Shown in pieces: positions 33,838-43,195 of a DNA stretch of 64,000 bases. The position numbers and the translations under genes were made by a program. This stretch comes from Cladopsammia gracilis (lineage: Eukaryota > Cnidaria > Anthozoa > Scleractinia > Dendrophylliidae): assembly GCA_022457155.1 (NCBI GenBank), contig JAJGOT010000218.1, positions 1,048,001-1,112,000 of the forward strand, in the 5' to 3' direction. Every line of letters begins with the position of its first letter. Within the stretch, counting starts at the first letter, position 1. The notes under the pieces are model-generated. The model saw nothing but the letters and a program-made list of their open reading frames with translations, ran no database searches and was not told the DNA's origin.

Positions 33838-34665
33838 TGTTTGTTCAATTTGTTTTGATTCTGAATTGAACTTTTTAAGATACGAAACACTTGTAACTAA
33901 GACATTCTATGCCATTTTACTGTGTTTTAATTCTTGAAGTCACTACTCTGTCCCGTTCTTTGAGTAGACGAAAGCTCTTCGTAGAAACTGTCAACTGATT
34001 GTGTACGCTAAATTAATTTTAGCTTGGCAAAAGTTTCGGCATTCACTGCTTGTTGTTTAAGAAATGGTGCGAGGTAAAATATTGTAGTTAGCATTTTTAC
34101 TTAATGTGAGGTTGTATATCTCAATGATTTTGTTCTCGAAACTGTGATTTGTTATCAATGTGTTGAATTATAAAACAGTTATAGTGTTCAAGCTTGCACA
34201 ATATTGACAAAGGCGTCACTTTCATTCATGAACTGTGTGATGTTGCAAGTTTCGCGCGATAAAACATCTGTAAGCTTTTTTCTTTTTTTAATAAAAGGCA
34301 TGTCGGCGAAATTTTTTCTTCAAACTGTGCTTTGTTATCAATGTGTTGAATTATAAAACTATTATAGCGCTCAAGCTTGCGTGATATCGCCTAATTTTAG
34401 CCGACTCGGCCTACGGCCTCGTCGGCTAAGTATTAGGCGATATCACGCGCGCTTTCGCGCTATAATAGTTAATTATCTCGCTATGAGCCTCTTTAGAAAG
34501 AACTGTTGAAAGCAAAGAACTGAATGGGAAAACTAAGCTGCTTGAAGAGGGAAAATGAAAAACTTAGAAGAATGACCGTCTTTATACTGACTAAAATACA
34601 TCCTGGCAACAACTACTATGTTTCATGAAAAACACCAAAGTAATTTGCACAACGTACAAACCTAC

Positions 34666-34720
34666 CATTAGCATGGTAAACCATGCAAACAAGAAAGCAC
34701 AACATCAAAGCAATCTTCAT
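34666..34720 (-). CDS. Candidate signal-peptide exon
   Basis: On the minus strand ATG at 34720 gives MKIALMLCFLVCMVYHAN, a textbook signal peptide, ending in phase 1 at a GTAGGT donor. The phase and size are like the D8C gene's first exon. I could not find the next exon; it lies inside an inverted-repeat element, so it may be a captured or orphan exon. Confidence 0.4.
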
Positions 34721-35504
34721 TGTTGAAATGGTCTTCTCTCGTCAAAAGTAAAGTGGCTTTCTTCCCAAGGTTGTCTTACTGACCTGTCGAATGATATTTC
34801 CAGCATGTATTTATTGGCCCAGTCATTAAATAATGGATATCATACTAGTAATACAACGCCTTTTTGCTTGTGTTCATTTCTAGATTGCTATAATAAAAAC
34901 CAATCAGCTTTTGTACGTTCTTCTACTTTACTTATTAAACGCAATACACTGCCTTCCAGTTTTGCCAATCTTTGTTTTCTTTTGTTCCTAATACCTACCT
35001 ATTGGTTGCGGGCCACTTTAACAATAATACTAAACTGAGGTTCCTTAAATTCTCTTTGTTGTGAACCTAATGAATGAAATTAATGTTATCTTGTGTTGAT
35101 CAAAGCAGAAAGGAGTGGTGAAGCCGTTTTGAGGCGTACCGGGAGGGGTACCCCTAGGCGTACGGGGAGGCCTCGGGTATACAGTGTGCCCCCGCGCAAT
35201 GTCATGAAATCATACCTTATTTACACTTTGTGAAGACACGAGACGCGCCCACATTTCCTGGGCAGGCACTTTCGATTTCGTAAAAATTCCCAAATTTCTG
35301 TCTTTATTTTATTTTCTTTTGCTCGTCTTCAAAAATACCCTCAAGTCAAGTCATGTTTGTAATAATGAAAATGAGAGAACTGACTGAGAGTGAAGTACTG
35401 ATGTTTGCATATAACTGCTCAGTGTTATTATTTTTTAATAAACGACCTGTAAAACCGCTCAAGGCTTAGTCTTAGTCACTTCTCTGTTGGTCACCAGTAA
35501 ATAC

Positions 35505-35600
35505 ATACCCGCCAAATCTGTCTCACTGTGCTGGCTAGCAGGACATGTTGTTTCCCATCGGGGAAGGGTGTGGGGATGGGAATAGTAGTAATATTTAACC
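35505..35600. repeat. Direct repeat, copy 1
   Basis: CCAAATCTGTCTC ... GTTGTTTCCCATCGGGGAAG ... AGTAGTAATA is repeated at 36446-36535 with more G and C in its tail. Confidence 0.55.
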
Positions 35601-36445
35601 TGCGTGGCTTGGCCGCGGGTGACAGTTCACGGTAGTCGTGTTCTCTAGCAGGAAAGAGATGAACGGATGGTTATGAGGCAGGGAATTCTGTAGATATTAT
35701 AGAACAATAATAAAGCAAATTGTTTATTTGTGGTCTAAGTAGAACTATTTTGCGTCTGAGCACAGCGAGGGTGCAAATGGTGCTACGAGGGCCATAAAAT
35801 AAACAATGTGCACGTCAAAAGTCATGCCACTATCATTATCATCAATATACAAACTTTTATAATTCAACACATTGATAACAAATCACAGTTTCGAGAAAAA
35901 AATCATTGAGATATACAACCTTTTATTCCGTAAAAAGGCTTAGCCCCCTTACTGCAATATTTTACCTCGCGTCATTTCTTACACAACAAGCAGCGAATGC
36001 GTGAAAATTTTAACACGCTAAAATTAATTTAGTTTTATATCGGGAGCTTTCATCTACGTAAATAACGGGACAGTAGTGATTGCACGAATAAAAACACAGT
36101 AACTGATGGCAGTGAATTCCTTAGTAACAAGTGTTTCGTGTCTTGTTCAATTCAGGATAAAACAAATTGAACAAACTCACGTGCAGGAAACAGTTTTGTT
36201 ATGCAGCAGTCAACGTAAAATTTGGGAATTTGTATAGAATTCGCAACAATCTCTTCAAAGGTAGCTTGAGCAAATGAGGGGCGCCTTGCCAGAGATTCTC
36301 TTTCCGTCATATCGATCTATTTACCCTTGAGATGAGCTTCCCACCAAATCTACGCAACTGCTTAGTTTTGAATAACCAGCGAATAAAAGCAAACAAGAGT
36401 CCGCAAACATAAATCCAAATTTGCGATTTGGACATTACACAAGGC

Positions 36446-36562
36446 ATACCAGCCAAATCTGTCTCGCGAGCAGGTCGTGTTGTTTACCATCGGGGAAGGG
36501 GGAAGGGGGTGGGTGTGGCAAAAGTAGTAATACTCCCGGACTCCCCCCTCTCGCCCTCCCCC

Positions 36563-36597
<35 letters not shown>

Positions 36598-36813
36598 CCC
36601 TTTCAGACCTGTGTCTCCCTTTTGGTTCATAAAAAAAAAATAATATAATAGAACTGTTTTGTACATAGTCATTTCACTTCCACCAATTGTCTGATTGACT
36701 TTCGAGTTTCAGGAATGCTTGAAATTGCGTTTTTCAGAGGGTAAAATCAGAAATATTTTCCGGGGAGGCATGCACCCGGACCCCCCCCTTTCAGAAATTC
36801 CTGGATCCGCCCC
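36446..36813. repeat. Direct repeat copy 2, long C-run and GGATCCGCCCCT end
   Basis: The direct repeat is followed by about 40 bases almost all C (36556-36598). Further on, TTCAGAAATTCCTGGATCCG and CCCCTG at 36794-36813 match the terminal motif of a widespread small element; the inverse form appears near 13042. Open frames here only translate the C-run. Confidence 0.5.
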
Positions 36814-38073
36814 TGAGTTTCACATCATCATCAATGTCATGCTTCATGCTTCAATGTCATGCCCTCGCACAATGTCATGCTTATAGAAAATATGTTTTTA
36901 AAGAAAATGGTTAAGCCTTGTTGTGAATTTCGAGCGTATCTGTCATGAATGCTGTTTTGTAGTTTTTTTTTGTTGTTATTGTTTTGGGCGCCTTAAATGC
37001 GACCAGAACTGGGCCCAAAATTGCAGAGCCGAAAATCTAACCAATTAAGCCGAGCGATAGAATTTTTCGAATGCGACTTCAAATCAAAAAATATTTTACA
37101 ACATATCGGTTACAACGATTCGCGAAGCCGTATTTGTCAACTGTAACAGCTTCTGAAAACACGCGTGATATTAATCCTTAATTTTACTCGGGCCCATGCG
37201 ATTACATACTAACAGAAGAGCGATAAAGTGCATGCATAAGTTTTACGTCGAAATCCGCCCGGGGTTTAAAATAGTGAAGTATTATTTCGTAGGAAAAAAT
37301 AATGTAAATATTAAAATTTCATTTTTATCCCGGTCATCCTATTTAGTGGCCGAACCGTTAGGGCTGATAGGGTAAGACAATTTGAACTGAAGTAAAGTAT
37401 CACAAACATCACAAATCTAGGCTGCTAGCTGTCCCTTTTCAGTCAATCGAGCGGGCCAGCTGATCAGACTTGAGCGAGCGAACGAGCCGAGGGGAAACTG
37501 GGGGAGAGCCCCCTCGGTTCGCATTACTTTCGTTCTCCGCTGGGATCGCCGATCGCGTATTAGCTCGCCCGCTCGATTTTTTCCTTTTTCCTTTTTTTTT
37601 TTTTGCGTTCCAAAAAAAAAAACCCCAATATTGCGTTACCGTTAGCATTTCGTATTCACGGGTTGGCTCGCAGGAGCCTTTGATCTGTCTTTGTATCGTT
37701 AATCCTGTATAAATGTGTCACTATTTAACCGAATTGCAACCGTTTCATCGACAGTATATCCTTTTCTGGGGTGCTTTGTTTTACAGTTTTTCAGTTTTCT
37801 AAACAAATTCTGGATTTAAATTGTTTAGCTCCGAACGTGCTCTTTATCAGTGAAAGGTTTAAACATGATAGATAAACTAAACGTTAACTGCTAGATATAA
37901 CAACCTCGTGGCACTCTTTTTAATACAGCGCTATTTTTTTAAACATACAATAATATGCCATGACAAGCTATGAAAGATTAGGATATATGTCAATAACTGA
38001 AAGTGAAACTCAAAAGATATAAGTGGGTCATCAGTTGTGTTAAAATATCAGTGATTCCCCAGCTATCACTTAA
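36814..38073. other. Noncoding stretch
   Basis: Includes a weak tRNA-like patch on the minus strand near 37010-37065 and an inverted pair of C-A-A-A/T-T-T runs with CGAGCGGG / CCGCTCGA at 37446-37580. No gene seen. Confidence 0.35.
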
Positions 38074-38074
38074 G

Positions 38075-38640
38075 GCCGGCACACACTAGGGGACATGTTG
38101 CGGAGACATGAAGCGGGGACATGTTGCAGCGACAGTTTTCCTCGTGTGACATCCCTGTTTTTGCGAAAAAGTTCTGCTGCGGGGACACAATTTTGTCCCC
38201 GCAACATGTTGCACGAAATTCAGCTGGTTTGAATTCGTGCGTCATGAAGCGGGGACAAAATGACCCCCATTTCGATGTCGCATCGTGTGCACTGCTCTTG
38301 CAAACTGTCCCCGCTACAAAATAGGTGTAGTAGGTCCTTTTTCTTCTCTTCTTTTCAGCCACTTGCGTATCCATCGTTTTCGCTCAACATAATTACACAT
38401 TTCTTCATCTAGTAATATCATTGACAGTGGTAGAAGCTTCTTTTTCCTAACCATAGAGTCCGCCATCTTTCTTTGCTCGTATACTAATTCCCAGGCGCCC
38501 GTAGTGATTTCTGTGATTTTTATACCTCAATCCGCTTTGTGTGCACCAGCTTGCGTACTGTCCCTGCAACATGCGCCAGTATGCTATGCACACGAAGGGG
38601 CTTCTCCCCGCTTCATGTCGTTTTTCATCTATATATTTAA
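38075..38640 (-). pseudogene. PIF/Harbinger-like remnant
   Basis: Begins GGCCGGCACACACTAGGGGA and holds repeated GCGGGGACATGTTGC-type words in both orientations. On the minus strand 38454-38314 reads MVRKKKLLPLSMILLDEEMC then ERKRWIRKWLKRREEKG and a stop; the R/W-rich RKRWxxxWLxRREEKG block resembles the N-terminus of Harbinger transposases. The catalytic part is absent, so this is an internally deleted copy. Confidence 0.4.
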
Positions 38641-39187
38641 GTCCCATTCTATCCCAAACTAAAACTTGTGCCATAACATATAAAGCAATGCTAAAACATG
38701 TCTATAGAATATGAACATTTCAAAGACGCTTGTGGAAAGAGTCACAGTCTTAACTTGAACTGCGGCAAACTGTTCCTTCCCTGCATGGTGGTGAATTCTC
38801 CTTCGATGAAATACATGGCCGGTGGCACAGAGCATAGGATTACCACCAAAATATTGAATTTTTATACAAGCTATTTAAGATCTACGCTTTCTCATTCCTC
38901 TTGAACCCAAACTGATAAGACTAAGTCTAGAACCCCTTAGTTCTCAAACAACATAAATTATCAGAAGATCAGAATGCCCGAAATCTACAAAATTATTTCA
39001 AACGTAAAAATATTTTGGTACCACACATACCTATAAAGCTAACAGAATAAAATATCCACCAAAAACACCACCCCTGATTTAGGAACATTGACCTCAGGCT
39101 TATACAACATATCTCGTACAGTACATATTTTAAAATAGGTAAACGCTTTTTTCGTTTGTCTCACGATGGAGTCACTTTAGGATGTTG

Positions 39188-39233
39188 ATCGCGACGTTTC
39201 GACTGCTATTACTGCTAGTCTTCATCAGGCGAT
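39188..39233 (-). ncRNA. Hammerhead ribozyme-like motif
   Basis: Minus strand: helix I strand ATCGC (39233-39229), core CTGATGA (39228-39222), a stem II hairpin from GACT to AGTC (39220-39201), GAAA (39200-39197), a minimal helix III with CGTC (39196-39193), then GCGAT, which closes helix I perfectly. All conserved core bases are present. Short helix III hammerheads are established in Penelope-like elements; self-cleavage after GTC is predicted. Confidence 0.75.
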
Positions 39234-39256
39234 GAGGTCGATTGGTTACGTGTCGC

Positions 39257-39604
39257 TTATGTAGCACGTTGGCTTGTTGCTATTGGTGCATTTCGATCCT
39301 CATTATTATTCCGAAAAGATGTTGTTCCCTCTCCGGTCCGATTTGATATCGGTCGGCTGTTATGCTTCTTGATTGTAGGCATCCACGCTTCGGGAATTTC
39401 AATTCCACTATCTCTGTTGATGTTATTAGGATGAAGTCTTATGTGGATGGTCTCTTTAACTCTACGGGTGTACCAGTGTGGGTCACGGTCAATAAACTTA
39501 ACCTCGTCCCAAATAGGAAAATGCCCGGTCTTGTTAGCGTGTTCTGAAACCGCGGAGATTTGAGTACGAGCAAGCCGTATGTCTCTATCGTGTTCTTTTA
39601 TCCT
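39257..39604 (-). pseudogene. Penelope-like GIY-YIG endonuclease C-terminus
   Basis: Open for 115 codons with no ATG needed: RIKEHDRDIRLARTQISAVS, then EHANKTGHFPIWDEVKFIDR, then TRRVKETIHIRL and NINRDSGIEIPEAWMP. The EH..TGH..W..V..R..R.(V)KE..I..N.N.D.G pattern is the hallmark C-terminal half of the Penelope GIY-YIG endonuclease. The start is cut by the foldback junction. Confidence 0.75.
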
Positions 39605-39989
39605 TTCGCGATCAACATCTTAAAGTGACTCCATCGTGAGACAAACGAAAAAAGCGTTTACCTATCTTACACACCACGATGAACAACAACCACATTTTTA
39701 GTACATATTTTTAGTTTTACGTAGGGGTTAATTTAACCGGAGTTTTGGCGGGGGTTGGGAATTTCGAGGAATGTCGTGATAGGATTTCTGAAAATATTGC
39801 GTTTAGTTTAGAATATCTTTAGGGCCGTCTTCTCACTTTGCACAAATGGGTCTGGATCAAAGTACTGAACTAATGATGTGGTGGGTGGCTATATGTTGCA
39901 CATGAATCTGAATGGTTATGTTTGCTGACATTTAACTTATCATAATGATTCGAAACGAATTTTAGTTTCTCAGTCTGAGCAGTTTCGTT

Positions 39990-40508
39990 TTACTGCACCA
40001 AGATATAACCCATTCCCTTTACACGCTTCCTGCCGTTGTCTGATGAGTGTTTGGCCTCATTTCCACAGGTATTGTTGTTATCAGGGTATCCTCCAGTGCC
40101 AAACCCGATTCTGGAGTCGCAGGACTTGCAGTTGTTGTTTTTGTTACCAAGGATACCGATCCTTGCTTTGCAAAAATGACTTTTGGTACCCATAGCATTG
40201 AACCCTTCCTTGTTACATTTACGCTGCAAGGAGGCCTCAGAACCAATCAGTGACTTCCACGTATCACGTCCCAGTGAGGTGGCGCGGTATTGCCCGTCAG
40301 CGATCAGAGAGTGCAAGGAGTTTGCCTGCTTGTTGATGGCAATAAAATTGATCTTCTGACCGATCTTCATACCGAGGCAGATCTTTGAGAAGGATGTGTC
40401 CCAAAAAGACGGCAGTTTGGTCTCATTTGAGTCAAAGCCAGTCTTCCCTCCATCAAGATTCAAGGTTTCTTTGTTGCTCCAGAGATTGGAATTGTAGTGA
40501 AAGGTTTG
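39990..40508 (-). CDS. Skeletal organic matrix protein 5-like, last exon
   Basis: From acceptor CTGAAAG (ending 40509) the exon reads [20 protein letters not shown], then [58 protein letters not shown] and ends GYILVQ-stop at 39990. I recall this pattern from the cnidarian family annotated 'uncharacterized skeletal organic matrix protein 5', secreted proteins with a fibrinogen-like lectin fold, found in coral skeleton extracts and also in non-calcifying anthozoans. About 172 residues, no disruption. The exact biochemical role is unknown; extracellular binding is an inference. Confidence 0.8.
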   Translation of the reverse strand, partial: QTFHYNSNLWSNKETLNLDGGKTGFDSNETKLPSFWDTSFSKICLGMKIGQKINFIAINKQANSLHSLIADGQYRATSLGRDTWKSLIGSEASLQRKCNKEGFNAMGTKSHFCKARIGILGNKNNNCKSCDSRIGFGTGGYPDNNNTCGNEAKHSSDNGRKRVKGMGYILVQ

Positions 40509-40583
40509 CTTTCAGATGAAGCATTAAAAATACAAAATGACCGTTAGTTGCAAAAACGGTATGGTGGATGAGTCGGTAATTTT

Positions 40584-40727
40584 AATAGCCCTTTTCGCGA
40601 TTAACCTTTCTCATTTGCATTATAATAAAAGTCAACGTGGTTGCGAGGCAATTTCGGGCAATTTTGTAGTTTCAATTTTGGCAGTTTGTAATGCAAATGA
40701 GAAAGGTTAACCGCGGAAAGGGCTATT
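40584..40727. mobile_element. MITE in an intron, ATAGCCCTTTTCGCG ends
   Basis: AATAGCCCTTTTCGCGATTA at the left and its near complement at the right give termini of about 38 bases, with AACCTTTCTCATTTGCATTA inside. It sits in the intron 75 bases upstream of the last exon. Confidence 0.7.
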
Positions 40728-41162
40728 GTACTGTATCTATTTGGAATATATAATTTTTTGCTTGATGCAGAACCACGAGTTATATGAATGCGAGATGACA
40801 TTTGGACAAAAGAATTTCTACGATAATCTCTCGACTAATTTAACATTTCTTTCAAACGAATAAGCAAGCGCTTTCTTTCTTCGCTAAATGCCTTTTATTT
40901 TTTGACATGATAAAAAATTTTAATGGCGCAAAAATCCCATACGAATCAGTGAGGTATTAATGGCGGGTGAATTACAAAAGAATGAAAAACTAAATAATTT
41001 CTATGTCAAAAATAACTCGCATTTGTTTAAGTTTCCGCATTTTCTTAGTTTATTTCCGCGGAGAAATTATCCATAAAAAGTGCCAAACCCTTATTAAGTG
41101 AAGAGCTAGTAATTTCAAAACCATTGAAGATTTAGACACAAAATAGCCAAGAAATGTCATAC

Positions 41163-41289
41163 CTTGTTGCCGTCCATCTTCATGAGTGGCGTCCATGCCC
41201 CATCTCCACATCCAAAATCTCCCATGTGGCAGAGAACGGAAGTTGGTTTTGAATCTAAGATGAGGGAAACCACCTGACTCCCGTTCAAC
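41163..41289 (-). CDS. Skeletal organic matrix protein 5-like, internal exon
   Basis: 127 bases between TTTATGCAG and AAG|GTATGA. The frame reads LNGSQVVSLILDSKPTSVLC, HMGDFGCGDGAWTPLMKMDG, NK and ends on a codon boundary, so it joins the last exon (QTFHYN) in frame. The C..MGDFGCGDG.WTPLMKMDGNK block corresponds to the start of the fibrinogen-like fold in this family. Confidence 0.8.
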
Positions 41290-41441
41290 CTGCATAAAAA
41301 GACATTTTAATGTTTTTGAATGTATGTCCGTATAGTAACGCTGTGGTTAATAAACGTTTTAAGCAACCTCGGGTGTTTAGGTGACTCCAATGTTAATTTA
41401 ACATAAAAGGGATGCGGTTTGGTTGTTATTATGTTAGCGAA

Positions 41442-41585
41442 CTAACTCTCTTCCTTCGAAGGACAAAACTTCCAAGAAAATAAAAATTTTAACATTTGGA
41501 TTGGTCTACTACCTAACTCTCTACCTTCGAAGGACAAAACTTCCAAGAAAATAAAAATTTTAACATGTTGGATTGGTCTACTACC
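41442..41585. repeat. Two-copy tandem repeat in an intron
   Basis: Two 71-72-base copies, CTAACTCTCTTCCTTCGAAG to ...GGATTGGTCTACTACCT, differ at about three positions. It is a recent tandem duplication. Confidence 0.85.
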
Positions 41586-41931
41586 TGCTGAGAAAAGTCA
41601 CCATCAAGAATCTAGAATTTTGTTTTGTATTATTTGCGTGACAATTTTGTCCCGCGCTCACTCAACAATCTGATTTGTTTTTAAAAAGAAGTAATATTTG
41701 GACTCTTCAATTTCAGCCGAAGATGTGAGAAAATTTTCGCATGAATCGTCTATTGTGTTGAGTTAGCTAAATTTATGCAAATTGTCAGATGTTTATGACA
41801 GTTAAGTTTCCAAATGCTCACCTTCTACGCTCGCGTTTATAGGAGATGAGAGGTGCAGGAATAAGATAATATCGCTTTACTCTGACGAGATCACAACTAG
41901 CGAGAACAATAAAGTTTGTAGTGTTACTTAC

Positions 41932-41974
41932 TTGTGTGCGTCATGATCATACAGGTCCTGGCATGACTTTACAG
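41932..41974 (-). CDS. Skeletal organic matrix protein 5-like, upstream exon
   Basis: 43 bases between TTTTTCAG and AA|GTAAGT read VKSCQDLYDHDAHK across the junction to the exon at 41289, in the correct phase. SCxDLYDHD is the conserved lead-in to the fibrinogen-like region. It begins in phase 1, so at least one more upstream exon (expected to carry a signal peptide) is needed; I did not find it between here and 42640. Confidence 0.75.
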
Positions 41975-42338
41975 CTGAAAAAGAAATATAACTAACTCAG
42001 TTCTACCTTTTAATCAGTTTGTATTATGTGAAAAGTGAAAAGTTGGAATCTTATCAACAGACACCTGCGAACCGACAACTTCAAGACGAATACGTTTGGT
42101 TTAATCGGCCTGCCAAACTTCAGTCCCTTGTATGTATTATCTCCAGCCTGCATGTTGAACACCTCTCTTTGTTTTGTCTGAAGTTTCTCCGTGTTAAATA
42201 ATACGTTTTTTATTTGCTTTTCTTCAATTTCTATTCCACTACTTATTTGAATTTTCGCTGAAATTTCCGACAATTATCAATTTCACGTTTCTATATAATT
42301 TTCTACTGGTTTTACCAAACAAAAATATAAAAACCTAC
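41975..42338. other. Upstream flank or intron, nothing recognised
   Basis: An 87-codon minus-strand open frame (42010-42273) shows no signal peptide or family motif. I see no promoter or exon here. Confidence 0.35.
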
Positions 42339-42465
42339 TGTATTTATTCGATAAAACGCCGCCCTGGAATAAACGCCGCACTTGAGAGCAAAAATATTAA
42401 AATATATAAACGCCGCCCTCGAATAGACGCCGCATCCATGATGCGGCGTTTATTCGAATAATATA
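42339..42465. mobile_element. MITE, ACTGTATTTATTCGA ends
   Basis: TACTGTATTTATTCGATAAA...CGCCGCCC at the left is mirrored by GCGGCGTTTATTCGAATAAT. AACGCCGC is repeated inside. The size and termini fit a mariner-like MITE. Confidence 0.6.
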
Positions 42466-42679
42466 CTCAAGCGAGTAGAGTAATAATCTAGTTTCAGGAA
42501 GCCTAAAAAAATTATTTTCCTTGATTATAACAATGTTTATCAGTGCATTCAAAGCTCTGAGGAATATAATTGAGTGAATTTTATTCTATGACGTGCATCG
42601 CAATCGTATTAAAACGCAAAGTGAGAACGATATAAAAGTAAATGACGGAGAGTGCCGCTGACCGCGATGGCGATCGGAC

Positions 42680-42880
42680 GTGTCTTTACAAGCTACTGAG
42701 ACGCTTTGGCGATGGGAGAAGACCTTATTCAACAAACGTTTCGCTTATCTTAATTTAAAAGAAAGTAATAACAACCGCAGGTTATGTTCAAAACCAAAAG
42801 GGAAGAGAGAAGTTCAAGCTCAAGCTCAACTGACGCACCGAACAGAATCGAAGAGGGCCAAAACGATGGATGAAACAGAC
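42680..42880 (+). pseudogene. LINE ORF1, N-terminal part
   Basis: An open reading rich in Lys/Arg/Gln (KPKGKREVQAQAQLTHRTES) ending ...MDETD at the gypsy junction. The frame resumes beyond the gypsy target duplication at 47656 (NFDSLKCLITNLSKEMKSDF), so the gypsy entered an ORF1 that was open here. Confidence 0.6.
42876..42880. repeat. Gypsy target-site duplication, left
   Basis: CAGAC, identical to 47651-47655. Five bases is normal for Ty3/gypsy. Confidence 0.9.
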
Positions 42881-43077
42881 TGTAGGCACGTACGGCTTAA
42901 ACAACGACTGGAAAGAAACACACACTTTATTCCTGAACTGGCTGTTAGTCCACTGACTTTCACACACTTCCTTGAATACATTACATTCGCTTTTATATAC
43001 TCTTAAACAACGCCCTAACCGTGATTGGCTGAACTCGCACGCTCGACATTACACGTGAATTCTCGCTCGACACTACA
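42881..43077 (-). repeat. Gypsy 3' LTR
   Basis: 197 bases, TGTAGGCACGTACGG... to ...CTCGACACTACA. It differs from the other LTR only at base 6 (G here, A there). TTTATATACTC inside on the + strand could be AT-rich promoter or end signal. Confidence 0.95.
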
Positions 43078-43093
43078 TTCTCTCCTTTCCTTA
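43078..43093 (-). other. Gypsy polypurine tract
   Basis: On the minus strand AAGGAAAGGAGAGAA directly precedes the 3' LTR, the expected plus-strand primer for reverse transcription. Confidence 0.8.
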
Positions 43094-43195
43094 GAGTTGA
43101 CTACGAATGTCCAAAACAAAACAAAGTTCAAAATAAACAAGTAAGTCTCTCAAAGTCAGACAGGAGTAAGTCCTGTAAGTTCTTTCAATACACTC

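Larger units (their letters stand above)
33838..36177. mobile_element. Element bounded by 330-base imperfect inverted repeats
   Basis: The arm 33838-34176 is matched inversely by 35854-36177: GTTTGTTCAATTTGTTTT, ACGAAACACTTGTAACTAA, GGTAAAATATTG and GATTTGTTATCAATGTGTTG recur in order. The 2.3-kb interior has a second direct copy of part of the arm (34316-34376) and a near-palindrome (34376-34480, ATATCGCCTAATTTTAGCCG and its inverse). No transposase is visible. Probably a nonautonomous large-TIR element. Confidence 0.6.
39139..39663 (-). mobile_element. Penelope-like element fragment, foldback
   Basis: A 525-base unit whose ends are inverted copies of each other (39139-39193 and 39607-39663, GGTAAACGCTTTTTTCG...). 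The minus strand carries the C-terminal endonuclease reading and then a hammerhead-like motif, the order found in Penelope-like elements and their terminal repeats. The reverse-transcriptase part is missing. The inverted 5' piece starts next to the predicted ribozyme cleavage site. Confidence 0.75.

Noticed and set aside
37010..37065. Second tRNA-like sequence on the minus strand
   Set aside because: Only a weak A-box-like stretch (TTAATTGGTTAGA); no convincing B box or stems.
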